A stretch of DNA of 55,245 nucleotides from Rhodococcus erythropolis NBRC 15567 (GCF_001552595.1 NZ_BCRM01000037.1:1-55245); one strand, 5' to 3'. Counted from the stretch's first letter, positions 1 through 9,661 are shown. Notes: generated from the sequence alone by a model not told the origin. A program made the numbers and translations.

Positions 1-2
1 CG

Positions 3-2474
3 AACCTGAATCGAAGCGAAGTCGCCGAACGATCTCGAACCATCGACGTCACCGGGTACCGGGTGGAGTTGGATCTGCGATCGGCGGCGGACTCTGCCGC
101 GAAGACCTTTTCGACCGTCACGACAATTGATCTGACGTCGTCGGCGGAGTCCACGTGGCTCGACTTCATCGGTGCTGCAGTCGATTCCGTAGAGGTCGAC
201 GGTGCGTCCATTCCGGTGGAGTACGACGGATCCCGGATTGTGCTGCGCGGACTCGGCGGATCGAACGTCGTTCGGGTGGCAGCACACGGCCACTACAGCC
301 GTTCCGGTGAAGGGCTGCACCGATTCGTCGACGACGCTGACGATCAGACGTATCTGTACACGCAATACGAGCCCGCCGATGCCAGGCGTGTTTTCGCCTG
401 CTTCGAGCAACCGGACCTCAAGGCGCCCTTCACATTCGAGGTGACAGCACCTGACGGCTGGGAAGTCCTGTCGAATCAGCCCGCGACACGGACTCTCTCC
501 GTCGACGGTGCGCAACGCGTCACTTTCGCACCGACGCTGCCGATCTCGACTTACATCACCGCGATCGCGGCCGGGCCGTATCACCGCGTGGCCTCGTCGT
601 GGAGTCGCGGCGAACTCACGGTCGAGTTGGGCGCTTTGTGCCGGGCGTCGTTGGCTCCTCATCTCGATGCGGACAACGTTTTCGACATCACCCGTCAGGG
701 GTTGGACTTCTACGCCGAGCACTTCGACTATCCGTATCCGTTCGGCAAGTACGACCAGATCTTCGTCCCCGAGTACAACCTCGGCGCCATGGAGAACCCG
801 GGACTGGTGACCTTCACCGAGGCGTATGTGTTCCGCGGCACCGCAACCGACGAGCAGCATCAGCGTCGCGCCAACACGATCCTGCACGAAATGGCGCACA
901 TGTGGTTCGGCGATCTCGTGACCATGGTCTGGTGGGATGACTTGTGGCTCAAGGAATCCTTCGCCGACTTCATGGGATCGCTGGTCAGCGCCGAAGCCAC
1001 TCGCTTCACCGATGCCTGGGTAGCATTTGCCATCAAGCGGAAGGCGTGGGCGTACCTCCAAGATCAGCTGCCGACCACGCATCCCATCGTCGCCGACATC
1101 GTCGATCTCGAAGCTGCAAAGCTGAACTTCGACGGAATCACCTACGCCAAGGGCGCCAGTGTCCTCAAGCAACTCGTGGCGTTCGTCGGCCGTGACGCGT
1201 TCTTCGAAGCGGCACGACGGTACTTCAAGGCCCACGCCTTCGGGAACACCACGCTTGTTGATCTGCTCGACGTGCTCGCGGAGACTTCCGGACGTGATGT
1301 GCGCGAATGGGCCCGAATCTGGTTGCAGACCACCGGAGTGTCCACGCTGTCGCTCGACGGAACAGACCTGGTTCAGACGGACCCGAGGCCGCATCGGCTC
1401 GCAGTCGGAATCTACGACTACAACGAGTCCGGAGATCTTGTTCGCACCGAACGCGTCGAACTCGACATCACCGAATCCCGCACGCCGGTCGACCTTCCGC
1501 CCGGAGCGCTCACACTGCTCAACGACGAAGACCTCACCTACGCGAAGGTGCGACTGGACGCGGAATCTCTGTCCACGGTCGAGGCATCCCTGGACCGCGT
1601 GAGCGATCCGCTTGCGCGCGGTGTGATCTGGTCGTCGCTGTGGAACTCGGTGCGCGATGCGCAGCTCTCGGTGTTCCGATACGTCGACATGGTGGAACGA
1701 TTCGCTCCCACAGAGACAGATCTTGCGATTCTCAGCGCGATCCTGACCGATGCCCAATACGCGGTTCTTCACTACGTTCCGAAAAGCTTGCGGCCCAATG
1801 TCAGTGCGGGCTGGTTGGAAACGACCTGGAAGGCGGTGTTCGAAGCCGAACCTGAGTCCGGAAGACAGCTGGCATGGGCACGGGCTCTGTCGGCCGCCGC
1901 AGCGGTCAACGATGCTCGCGCCGGCGAGTTGCGGTCGATACTGGACGGCACGTGCCCGGGACCGGTCGGACTGGCTCTCGATCCTGATCTGCGGTGGGCA
2001 TTGTGGATCGCCCTGTCCGCGACCGGGCATGCGAGTGTGAGCGACTTCGACGGTGAGCTGAGCAAGGACAGCACGTCAGCGGGTCGAACGGCGTACGTCC
2101 GCGCCGCGGCGTCGATTCCCGATGCCGAGACCAAGGCGGCTGCCTGGGCGTCGGCGACCACCGATGCCTCACTCTCGAACGACCGCCTGGATGCGACGAT
2201 CGCCGGATTCCGTTCGGGCACAGACCCGTCGTTGATCGAGGGATATGCGGTCGAGTACTTCTCGTCCCTGGGGAAGTGGTGGTCCGAACGCAGCATCGAG
2301 ATCGCGCGACGGTTGGTGAACGGGCTCTTCCCGGCAGCTGAAGACACCTCTGCTGTCGATTCCTGGATCCAGGCCAATGCTGAGGCGCCCGCGTCGCTGC
2401 GGAGGCTTGTTCTCGAGCGTCGGGATCACCTGGCCCGAGACCTACGTGCTCAGGCCTCGAACGCAGTGATCTGA
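3..2474 (+). CDS. pepN: Aminopeptidase N (M1 zinc metallopeptidase), 5' end cut by window edge
   Basis: Cytosolic M1-family aminopeptidase that removes N-terminal residues from peptides. The reading frame is open from base 3 and starts with a sequence typical of the family's N-terminus (NLNRSEVAERSR), so only a few residues and the start codon lie outside the window. The GTG at 63 lies inside the conserved domain and is not the real start. The substrate-binding GAMEN motif is encoded near 783-797. The zinc site HEMAH is near 885-899, followed 18 residues later by the third ligand, Glu (WLKESF, near 954). The long helical C-terminal domain (ERAP1-C-like) fills the second half. The length fits the roughly 850-residue actinobacterial PepN. 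No signal peptide is visible. The reading frame is intact to the TGA at 2474. Confidence 0.95.
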   Translation, partial: NLNRSEVAERSRTIDVTGYRVELDLRSAADSAAKTFSTVTTIDLTSSAESTWLDFIGAAVDSVEVDGASIPVEYDGSRIVLRGLGGSNVVRVAAHGHYSRSGEGLHRFVDDADDQTYLYTQYEPADARRVFACFEQPDLKAPFTFEVTAPDGWEVLSNQPATRTLSVDGAQRVTFAPTLPISTYITAIAAGPYHRVASSWSRGELTVELGALCRASLAPHLDADNVFDITRQGLDFYAEHFDYPYPFGKYDQIFVPEYNLGAMENPGLVTFTEAYVFRGTATDEQHQRRANTILHEMAHMWFGDLVTMVWWDDLWLKESFADFMGSLVSAEATRFTDAWVAFAIKRKAWAYLQDQLPTTHPIVADIVDLEAAKLNFDGITYAKGASVLKQLVAFVGRDAFFEAARRYFKAHAFGNTTLVDLLDVLAETSGRDVREWARIWLQTTGVSTLSLDGTDLVQTDPRPHRLAVGIYDYNESGDLVRTERVELDITESRTPVDLPPGALTLLNDEDLTYAKVRLDAESLSTVEASLDRVSDPLARGVIWSSLWNSVRDAQLSVFRYVDMVERFAPTETDLAILSAILTDAQYAVLHYVPKSLRPNVSAGWLETTWKAVFEAEPESGRQLAWARALSAAAAVNDARAGELRSILDGTCPGPVGLALDPDLRWALWIALSATGHASVSDFDGELSKDSTSAGRTAYVRAAASIPDAETKAAAWASATTDASLSNDRLDATIAGFRSGTDPSLIEGYAVEYFSSLGKWWSERSIEIARRLVNGLFPAAEDTSAVDSWIQANAEAPASLRRLVLERRDHLARDLRAQASNAVI

Positions 2475-2539
2475 CGCCATCAGCTCCGAAATGTCCTGTT
2501 CTTGGATATTGTCTAAACAGGGCTGCGACGGGAGACGAC

Positions 2540-3829
2540 GTGCACACGATCACGGATCTGTCGCTGGTCACGGGCCCGGTTCCGCCCGTGGTGACGGTGC
2601 TCGGAATTCTGGCACTTCTGTGGCTGATCTTCTCGAGATCGAGGCGTCACGTGCTGATCTCGATTCCGGTCTGCATCGTCGCGGCAATCGCGATCACTCT
2701 CGTGCTGTACTGGCTGATCGAGAAGGTGTGGCACCCGTTCCCCGATCCGATTGCCCGTCCGGTCTACGTGTGGATCGGGTTGGGCATTTTCGGCGTGCTG
2801 CTGGGTGTTTCGCGGGTATTTGCGGCGACGCGGATCGACGGCCGCGTGCTCACCGTGGTCTCCGTGCTCCTGGTGGTCGTGTCGAGCGCGGCTCACGTGA
2901 ATCTGCAGTTCCAGTCGTATCCGACGTTGGGAACAGCGCTGGGACTCTCGGACGCGGAGAAGGTTTCACTCGCCGACCTGGACGACGGCAAGGACGGGGC
3001 GGTACCGGTTTCGCAATGGAAGGCTCCAGCGGACATGCCGTCGGCCGGCAAGGTCAGCACGGTCACGATTGCGGGGACGGTCTCTGGATTCAGCGCCCGC
3101 GACGCCGAGATCTACCTACCGCCCGCGTATTTCACCAACCCACGACCGGAGTTGCCGGTGTTGGTACTGCTTGCCGGCCAACCAGGCGCGCCCGAGGACT
3201 GGCTACAGGGCGGACGTCTCGTCCAGACCATGGACGCCTACGCCGCTGCGCATTCGGGCTTGGCTCCCGTTGTCGTCGTTGCTGACGGGACCGGGTCGGA
3301 ACTGGCGAATCCGCTCTGCGTCGATTCCCAACTCGGAAACGTCGCAACGTACCTTTCGCGCGATGTTCCCGACTGGGTGCGCGGGAACCTCCAGGTGGAT
3401 CCCGACCCGAGGAAGTGGGCGATCGGGGGACTTTCCTACGGCGGTACCTGCGCGTTCCAGATGGCAACGAACTTCCCCGCGGTGTATCCGACGTTCCTGG
3501 ATCTGTCCGGTCAGATCGAACCCACCCTCGGTGATCGGAAGCAGACGGTCGATGCAGCGTTCGGCGGTAACGAAGCCGCGTTCGTGGCAGTGAATCCGCA
3601 GGATCTGCTCCGGGAGAAGAAGTTCCCCGACAGCGCCGGAGTGTTCGTAGTCGGCAAACAGGACAACGACTACCGCCCAGGTCTTCAAACGCTCTACGAA
3701 GCCGCAAAAGCCGCAGGGATGGACGTCCAGTACGCCGAGGTCGACGGAGGACACAGCTTCCAGGTGTGGTCGGCTGGATTGGCGAGTCAATTAGGTTGGC
3801 TGGGAACGCGACTCGGTCTGCCCGGATGA
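2540..3829 (+). CDS. Membrane-anchored esterase-fold alpha/beta hydrolase
   Basis: The 429-residue protein begins with about four hydrophobic segments (roughly residues 15-35, 38-60, 73-93 and 103-120). An esterase-D/mycolyltransferase-like alpha/beta hydrolase domain follows, from about residue 170. Visible catalytic candidates are Ser299 in the nucleophile elbow GGLSYGG, Asp375 in the segment GKQDND, and His405 in DGGHSF. The domain probably faces outside the membrane, as in related Corynebacteriales cell-envelope esterases; this is inference. The substrate is unknown, and acyl transfer or esterase activity on envelope lipids is possible. The GTG start at 2540 has GGGAGA just upstream. The 3' end overlaps the convergent DUF2254 gene by 39 bases. 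Confidence 0.85.
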   Translation: MHTITDLSLVTGPVPPVVTVLGILALLWLIFSRSRRHVLISIPVCIVAAIAITLVLYWLIEKVWHPFPDPIARPVYVWIGLGIFGVLLGVSRVFAATRIDGRVLTVVSVLLVVVSSAAHVNLQFQSYPTLGTALGLSDAEKVSLADLDDGKDGAVPVSQWKAPADMPSAGKVSTVTIAGTVSGFSARDAEIYLPPAYFTNPRPELPVLVLLAGQPGAPEDWLQGGRLVQTMDAYAAAHSGLAPVVVVADGTGSELANPLCVDSQLGNVATYLSRDVPDWVRGNLQVDPDPRKWAIGGLSYGGTCAFQMATNFPAVYPTFLDLSGQIEPTLGDRKQTVDAAFGGNEAAFVAVNPQDLLREKKFPDSAGVFVVGKQDNDYRPGLQTLYEAAKAAGMDVQYAEVDGGHSFQVWSAGLASQLGWLGTRLGLPG

Positions 3830-6058
3830 ACGATCGTCTGGAAGTTCCGAAGACCCGATGATCAGCGGGTGAATTCTTCCGGTCGCCCCGGCTTCGGAGC
3901 CCAATCCCTGCGGATCTGCCACACTCGCGAGCCGAAGGTCGAGTGCGCCGGTCCATTCTCGGGTCAATTGCGCATCGAGTGCGTCGACGCGCTCGAGTAG
4001 CGGAGGGTGCTGGTCCGGCGGGCAGGCTTCGAGCAAGGTCGCGAATGCCGCGCGTAGACGACGCTGGACCTGCGCGGAATTGGTACTGAAGTGCCGGATC
4101 TCGTCGGTGGCGACGGACACGTAATCGGTCCAGGTGCGTTGCTGCCCTCGGATCAGCGTGAGATCCGAGGTTGACGTGTCGAAGCGGACCCGCGGGGCGA
4201 GAAGTACCAGAAGGTCCTCGATGTGGTCGAGAGCCTGCACGGCTCGGCCCGGGTCGTTGATGGCGGGTGACAGTGCCTTGAGCGCGATGTCCACGATCGA
4301 CTGAAGCGCTGCACCGGGGCTGACGACCGGGCTGTGCGTGTCACCGAAGATCAAGCACGACATCAAGGTGTCCGGACGTACCTGCAGCGACGGTCCGCGT
4401 ACCTCGAAGAGGGGCGCGTTCTGGGCGACGAACTCGCCGATGCTGGGGACGACCTCGACCGAGACGTCCCAGCGGCTGGCCAACCGCTGCAGTCGTGCGA
4501 GATCGATCGCCAGCAGAATCCGGCCGTCGGGTGAGAGGTGGCGCAGGCGAATCACCAGTGCGTCGGCGCTCTCGGAGGTTTCGGACTCGCGCGGTTGGGG
4601 GAGGGGGAGCGGCTGACTGGGTTTCGGTGCGCCGGAAGGCAAGTCCTCGTACAGCGGATAGGCACGAATCGTCGCGCTGCGACCCTGGGCCGCTATCCAA
4701 CGCAGCAACCGACTGGAATTGAGAATCGACCCGACCTTCGCCACCAACGCGATGAACAGGATCGCACTGGCCAATGCCAGAAGCAGTGCGATCGCCGTTG
4801 AGATGGTCGGTGAGGAATTCTCCGAATCTAGCGCCAGATCGAGCGCAATGATCAAGGAGAAGACGAACGTGGCCAGAAACATGCCGATCGACCACCGCAT
4901 CACTCGCTGTTGCGCAAGCATCGGGACCACCCGCACCGAAATCTGCGATGCGCCGAACTGCATTGCGAGGGTGATGGCGGTGAACACCAGACCGGTGAGA
5001 GTGATCATCCCGCCGGCGATGACGCTGAGCAGCGTTGCGGTGGCACCGGCGTCCACGCCCTCGGAAATGGTACCGACGTCGCCGTCGCTCACCAGGTCTC
5101 CGTCGATCCCGACGAGGATGTTCGCGGTGACGACGGACAGCACGACGAGGATCACGGGGAGGCGCCAGACCGGGACTGTTCGTAATCGTCGGCGAGTTCG
5201 GCGCCAGCGAATTCTGTCCGAAAGCCGCCGTGACAGTCCGACTTTCGTCGTAGGCGTCGTGGTGTCGACGACTGGGAGTGGTGGTGGGGTCGGAGGAGTG
5301 GAACCGAAACTTCCTGACACCGTTTCCTGAACGTAGATCTTCGCGTGGATCATCGGCTCGCGATACCGCTGCTCACGGGCGACTGCCCGGCTCATCTTCG
5401 CGGGCTTGTCGCGGTAACGCGAACGCGCCCACGGCGCACCCGGGCGACTCAACCGAATTGCTCCGACCAACAGAAGCGGGGTGAAGAACAGCCCGATCAA
5501 GCCGGTCCAGAGTTTGCCCTTCATCAACGTGATCACCGCGAGTCCGAGTTGGATCACGATCGCGACGACAACGCCGATCAACGTCGCCAGGCTACGGTCC
5601 TGCTCATACGGGTCGAATTCTCCCGCGAACCCGATCGGGTGGACTCCGAGAAGGAAAAGGAACGAGATCGCGATGGCAACGAACACCGCGTCGATGGACG
5701 AGCGACCCTCCTCGGCCCAGTAGACGTCGCGCAGATGTAGCACGAGTGCGTACTCGTCGAGGACCAGCGCGCTGCCGATACCGAACACCGACGCAAGAAC
5801 ACAGTTGGCGATCGGGGTGTGATAGTCGGCCAGAGCGATGAAGGCAAAGCCGGACACGAGCATCATCATCAAACCGAAAACCATGTGGTGGATGTGCATT
5901 CCACCGGGCGTGACATTGCCCGGCCACCACGAGACCTCAGCTCGGATCATTCGAACGCTGAACCGAATGAACAGGAACGTCAGGACAAAGGCGAGCAGAA
6001 GGAAGAACAGCGGGAGTCTGCCGGTGTCGACGACCGTGTGCTCGAACCAGGACCGCAC
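3791..6058 (-). CDS. Integral membrane fusion protein with C-terminal DUF2254 domain
   Basis: 755 residues in two parts. Residues about 15-200 form a multi-helix membrane domain carrying a conserved-looking GGMHIHHMVFG motif (His55, His57, His58) and an acidic DEYALVLHLRD loop. A basic, proline-rich linker (about 205-295) follows. The C-terminal part (about 295-730) matches DUF2254: four transmembrane helices, then a soluble domain with the typical SPAINDP-like motif (LSPAINDPGRAVQALD). The function of DUF2254 is unknown. The GTG start at 6058 lies only 4 bases after the stop of the upstream LPG-synthase-like gene, so the two are translationally coupled. Most DUF2254 proteins I know lack this N-terminal module. 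Confidence 0.85.
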   Translation of the reverse strand: MRSWFEHTVVDTGRLPLFFLLLAFVLTFLFIRFSVRMIRAEVSWWPGNVTPGGMHIHHMVFGLMMMLVSGFAFIALADYHTPIANCVLASVFGIGSALVLDEYALVLHLRDVYWAEEGRSSIDAVFVAIAISFLFLLGVHPIGFAGEFDPYEQDRSLATLIGVVVAIVIQLGLAVITLMKGKLWTGLIGLFFTPLLLVGAIRLSRPGAPWARSRYRDKPAKMSRAVAREQRYREPMIHAKIYVQETVSGSFGSTPPTPPPLPVVDTTTPTTKVGLSRRLSDRIRWRRTRRRLRTVPVWRLPVILVVLSVVTANILVGIDGDLVSDGDVGTISEGVDAGATATLLSVIAGGMITLTGLVFTAITLAMQFGASQISVRVVPMLAQQRVMRWSIGMFLATFVFSLIIALDLALDSENSSPTISTAIALLLALASAILFIALVAKVGSILNSSRLLRWIAAQGRSATIRAYPLYEDLPSGAPKPSQPLPLPQPRESETSESADALVIRLRHLSPDGRILLAIDLARLQRLASRWDVSVEVVPSIGEFVAQNAPLFEVRGPSLQVRPDTLMSCLIFGDTHSPVVSPGAALQSIVDIALKALSPAINDPGRAVQALDHIEDLLVLLAPRVRFDTSTSDLTLIRGQQRTWTDYVSVATDEIRHFSTNSAQVQRRLRAAFATLLEACPPDQHPPLLERVDALDAQLTREWTGALDLRLASVADPQGLGSEAGATGRIHPLIIGSSELPDDRSSGQTESRSQPT

Positions 6059-6062
6059 GGCG

Positions 6063-8198
6063 TCAGCTCTTGCTGGTGGCGAGCTTGATCAGCTGAGGAG
6101 CCGTCGCGTCCGGAAGGTAAGCACGCGTGAGCGCGATTCCGATTCGAGGCAGGTCGGCCTCGTCGCGGAAACACAGGAAAACGGGTTCGTATCTCGGCTT
6201 GAACTTCTTCTTGAACGCGTGAAGAGACCGGAAGCCGTAGAGCGGTTCCATCGCGGCTCCGAGCATGTCGAGCAGGCGGTCCATCGATGCGGCGTCGGCG
6301 CCGTCGTCGCTGCGGGCCAGCGGCGCGCCGGACAGTGAGACGAATTGGGCACCTTGTTCTTTGAACTCGAGGGCCGACGATGCGATGAGGAACTCGACCA
6401 CCGGCCGGAAGCCGTCCGGGCGTCGACGCATGACGTCGAGCGTCCAACCCCGGACCACTCCGCCTTCGCCGTACACCGGCAACCACGAGGTGACGCCGTG
6501 AATACTTCCCGTCGGGTCGACGGCCAAACCGACCCGGACGTCGCGATCGAGCGCCTCTTCGACGCTGCCGAGGGTGAACCCCATCTCGGGTAGTCCCTTG
6601 TCGCCCACCCATTCCTCGGATATAGCGCGCACCTGAGCCAAGACGGAGAACGGCTCGTCTGCCAGTGTTGTCATCCTGAAGGTGATGTCGTCCTTCTTGG
6701 CCTTGTTGAGTGCCGAACGGATGTCCTGCCAGGACTTTCCGGTGAACTGCAATTCCGGCAGGTCGACGATCGTGTCCTCGGCGACCTGAACGGTGCGCCA
6801 CCCCCGCCGTGTGGCGGCATCGGCTGTTTCCTTTCCTACGGAGAACAAGCAGGGAGTGAGGCCGTTGGCTTCGGACATCGTCGTGAACTCGTCGACCGCC
6901 GCGGCAAGTCGCTCGGGGCTCGCTATCGGATCGGCCAGCACCACGACGACACCGACATGCCGTTGGAATGCAACGACGCTCTCTCCCGACTCACCGAAGT
7001 AGTAACTGTTGCCGTCCCACGTCGTCATCCACGACATGGTTCCGCCGCCGTGCTGTTTGAGCAGTTCCCGAGCAGTGGCGCGAGGATCGTTCCCGGACAG
7101 CGGTCCGCCTCGAATCTTGCGCCGCATCGGCACGTGAAAAGCGTGACGGCCCTTGATCAGCAAGATGAGTTCGAGAAGCCAGAGCAGCGCGGTACCGACC
7201 GTGACGGCTCCGGCGCTTTCGTAGTCGAAGAAGATGACCGAACCGAGGACGAGGGCGGTGGCCAAGACCGTCAGAGAGCCGAACACCACGGCAACCCACC
7301 AGGCCCAGCGGCGACCTCGTCGCAACTGATCCGCGATCAGTGCAACGATGATCACGTCGACCAATGCGGTCCAGCCCGAACCGGTTTCGGCTTCCGTCGG
7401 CCCGAAGGGTCCACTGCCGGGGAACAACCACACGGCGATCTCGACCACTCCGATCAGGAGCAGGCCGATGAATCCGAGCAGACGGATCTCGCGTCGCGTT
7501 CGGGGGATGAAGCCGCGCTCTCCGTCGCCGAAGAACTTTTCGCCGACCGGAAGGAAGATCGCAACCGCGATGAGGTGCTGTACGTCGGCGAGGCGACCTT
7601 CGAAGAGAAAGGCGATCGCGATGTACGCGCACAGGATGGCGCGCACTCGCATTCGCCAGGGCGAGCGCAGAGTTGCGGTGGTCGCGGCGAGTGCGGCGAT
7701 GATGGCGGTGGTGACACCGACGTCGCGGTGGGTGGCGAGGTTGCGAGCCCAATCCCAATCGGTGTGGCTGCCCGCCCAGAGGAGGAGCGATGCACCCAGT
7801 TCGCCCGCCAACTGACCGCTGATCGTGACGATGGCCGCATTCTTGGTTCCCAGGCGCCACTCGCACCAGCCGACCGCGAAGGCAAAAACGACGATGATCG
7901 AAACATACTGACCCGGCGTCAAGCCGAAGAACCAACCCGTGACGAGAGTCCACCACTTACCTTCCTGCAAGGCAGGGACTCCGTAGGCGATGTCGTCGAA
8001 CCACGAGTAGGTACGGACGTGATTCCACAAGGCGCCGGTCGCGATCCCGACGACGGTGATGGTGAGCACGACGATCGAGGTGAACGGCACGCGCCGCAGG
8101 ACGCTCAGCGCGTCGGAGGCAAAGCGAGAGGCCCGATTCGGCGCGCCTGGCGCGCTCTGGTCGGTCTGCGGGGTGGGGGTCTGGGACTGCTCAGCCAT
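6063..8198 (-). CDS. Rhomboid-like membrane domain fused to a phosphatidylglycerol lysyltransferase-type (DUF2156) domain
   Basis: 711 residues. After a polar N-terminus, residues about 40-220 form a six-helix region resembling actinobacterial rhomboid-like proteins: KWWTLVTGWFFG, a DVGVTTA stretch (159-165) where rhomboids carry the Ser motif, and DVQHLIAV (His208) near the second catalytic position. Several more helices follow (to about 360). The soluble C-terminal half (about 390-690) matches the C-terminal GNAT-like domain of MprF/LPG synthases (DUF2156): FGESGESVVAFQ, ADPIASPE and a late YGFRSLHAFKKKFKP segment. The domain is expected to transfer an aminoacyl group to a membrane lipid; the actual substrate is unknown. 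The ATG at 8198 (GAGAAGAGA upstream) is preferred to the GTG at 8225. It forms an operon with the DUF2254 gene. Confidence 0.85.
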   Translation of the reverse strand: MAEQSQTPTPQTDQSAPGAPNRASRFASDALSVLRRVPFTSIVVLTITVVGIATGALWNHVRTYSWFDDIAYGVPALQEGKWWTLVTGWFFGLTPGQYVSIIVVFAFAVGWCEWRLGTKNAAIVTISGQLAGELGASLLLWAGSHTDWDWARNLATHRDVGVTTAIIAALAATTATLRSPWRMRVRAILCAYIAIAFLFEGRLADVQHLIAVAIFLPVGEKFFGDGERGFIPRTRREIRLLGFIGLLLIGVVEIAVWLFPGSGPFGPTEAETGSGWTALVDVIIVALIADQLRRGRRWAWWVAVVFGSLTVLATALVLGSVIFFDYESAGAVTVGTALLWLLELILLIKGRHAFHVPMRRKIRGGPLSGNDPRATARELLKQHGGGTMSWMTTWDGNSYYFGESGESVVAFQRHVGVVVVLADPIASPERLAAAVDEFTTMSEANGLTPCLFSVGKETADAATRRGWRTVQVAEDTIVDLPELQFTGKSWQDIRSALNKAKKDDITFRMTTLADEPFSVLAQVRAISEEWVGDKGLPEMGFTLGSVEEALDRDVRVGLAVDPTGSIHGVTSWLPVYGEGGVVRGWTLDVMRRRPDGFRPVVEFLIASSALEFKEQGAQFVSLSGAPLARSDDGADAASMDRLLDMLGAAMEPLYGFRSLHAFKKKFKPRYEPVFLCFRDEADLPRIGIALTRAYLPDATAPQLIKLATSKS

Positions 8199-8337
8199 CG
8201 AGGTTCTCTTCTCGCCATGCCGCACGGTGGATTCTGCCTGTTCAGCATGACAGGAATACAGACCGATAATCAGGCGAAGCGGTCAAAATGGACGAGACTG
8301 GCTGGGGGTCTCAGTCTCGTGGCGCTACTGTCGAGCC

Positions 8338-8952
8338 ATGGTGAACGGAGATTTACTGAATCGGGACCACCTGGTCGCCTCACTTGCCGCTTTCGAACCT
8401 CGGTCGGTCGAATTGGACGGAAGGCGCTCGGCGTCGGTGGTCATCGTCGTCATGCGGACTGCGGACGGAACACCCGTGTTCCCGGTGACGAAGCGGCCGA
8501 GCAAGATGCGCGCTCACCCCGGTCAGTTCGCGTTGCCAGGCGGAAGCGTCGACCCGGGTGAGTCTTCCGAACAAGCAGCGGTTCGGGAGCTGTCCGAAGA
8601 GTTGGGCGTCGACGTCCCTGAGTCGAACATCATCGGCCGGCTCGACGACTACGTCACCCGTTCGGGATTTGTGATCCGACCGTTCGTCGTCTGGTCCGGT
8701 GAGGACATCGGGGGACTGGTACCCAATCCCGACGAGGTGGCCCAGGTGTATGCCGTGACGTCGGAGGAACTCGACGTGGACTCGCGATTCGTCACCATCG
8801 AGGAATCACCGAACCCGGTGATCCAATGGCCTTTCCGAACGAGCCTGATCCATGCGCCGACCGGAGCCGTCATCTATCAGTTCCGCGAAGTGCTGAACGG
8901 ACGGAACACGCGCATCGACAACCTCGAGCAGCCGGTGTTCGCCTGGCGATAA
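8338..8952 (+). CDS. Nudix hydrolase (CoA pyrophosphatase-like)
   Basis: The 204-residue cytosolic protein has a complete Nudix box: GGSVDPGESSEQAAVRELSE continuing into ELGV, fitting G-x5-E-x7-R-E-U-x-E-E-x-G-U. This is the Mg-binding signature for cleavage of nucleoside diphosphates linked to another moiety. The preceding phrase (KRPSKMRAHPGQFALPGG) resembles NudL/CoA-pyrophosphatase relatives, where the segment just before the Nudix box binds CoA substrates. The true substrate cannot be read from sequence. It is transcribed divergently from the membrane operon at 6063-8198. No strong ribosome binding site precedes the ATG at 8338, so a leaderless or short-leader message is possible. Confidence 0.85.
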   Translation: MVNGDLLNRDHLVASLAAFEPRSVELDGRRSASVVIVVMRTADGTPVFPVTKRPSKMRAHPGQFALPGGSVDPGESSEQAAVRELSEELGVDVPESNIIGRLDDYVTRSGFVIRPFVVWSGEDIGGLVPNPDEVAQVYAVTSEELDVDSRFVTIEESPNPVIQWPFRTSLIHAPTGAVIYQFREVLNGRNTRIDNLEQPVFAWR

Positions 8953-9061
8953 GGTCAGCTCGACACGCTCGGGACAGTTCGGGCTACGGCGCCTCGGCGA
9001 ATAGTCCGTCGTGCTGTGGAAAGCTGGCCGCACGGCAATCGAAAGACACGAGGTGTGTGCA

Positions 9062-9661
9062 GTGAACTCTGGCGAACAAGAACTGGTCCCCACGGATCGG
9101 ATTCTCACTGTTCCCAACTTGCTCAGTATCGTGCGTCTACTCGCTCTGCCGCTGTTCGCCTACCTGCTGCTCGTCACGCACTCGGACGGCTGGGCATTGG
9201 CGCTGCTGATGCTCAGCGGGTTCACCGACTGGCTCGACGGCAAGTTGGCCAGGGTGCTCGGGCAGACCTCGCGTCTGGGAGCGCTTCTCGACCCGTTGGT
9301 CGATCGCCTGTACGTCGTGACGACACTGGTCACCTTCGTTGCCCGCGATTTCATTCCCTGGTGGGTCGCGGCGATTTTGATCGGCCGTGATCTTCTACTC
9401 GCGTTGACGCTGCCGATCTACCGCCGGCGTGGACTGCCGCCGCCCGAGGTCATCTACCTCGGCAAGGCTGCGACCTTCCTCCTGATGTTCGCGCTGCCCT
9501 TGATTCTTGCCGGGCATGGAGACTGGGCCATCGGACCGTTCACCCATGCCTTCGGTTTCGCTTTCCTGATCTGGGGAACCGTCCTGTACGTGTGGACTGC
9601 TGCGATCTACGTGCTCAAAGCCGTTGACGTTGCGCGAACGCACGAGGTCGTGCCTCGATGA
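9062..9661 (+). CDS. CDP-alcohol phosphatidyltransferase (PgsA2-like)
   Basis: Integral membrane enzyme (199 residues, about six hydrophobic segments) of phospholipid synthesis. It carries the full family signature D-x2-D-G-x2-A-R-x8-G-x3-D-x3-D (Asp56, Asp59, Gly60, Ala63, Arg64, Gly73, Asp77, Asp81), which binds the CDP moiety and two metal ions. Position before DUF881 and the small basic protein matches M. tuberculosis Rv1822 (pgsA2). Whether the acceptor is glycerol-phosphate or another alcohol is not evident. I chose the GTG at 9062 because GAGG lies 8 bases upstream; in-frame GTG codons at 9011 and 9053 are alternatives. The stop overlaps the next start (ATGA at 9658-9661), showing translational coupling. 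Confidence 0.9.
   Translation: MNSGEQELVPTDRILTVPNLLSIVRLLALPLFAYLLLVTHSDGWALALLMLSGFTDWLDGKLARVLGQTSRLGALLDPLVDRLYVVTTLVTFVARDFIPWWVAAILIGRDLLLALTLPIYRRRGLPPPEVIYLGKAATFLLMFALPLILAGHGDWAIGPFTHAFGFAFLIWGTVLYVWTAAIYVLKAVDVARTHEVVPR

Noticed and set aside
2497..2528. Inverted CCTGTT/AACAGG before the esterase gene
   Set aside because: Arms of only six bases and no conserved operator match; could be chance.
6957..8561. Open frame of 534 codons on the plus strand
   Set aside because: Antisense to the LPG-synthase fusion and overlapping the Nudix gene out of frame; composition is charged and repetitive.
9011..9061. Longer N-terminus for the CDP-alcohol phosphatidyltransferase
   Set aside because: It adds residues not seen in the family, and the best ribosome binding site matches the GTG at 9062.
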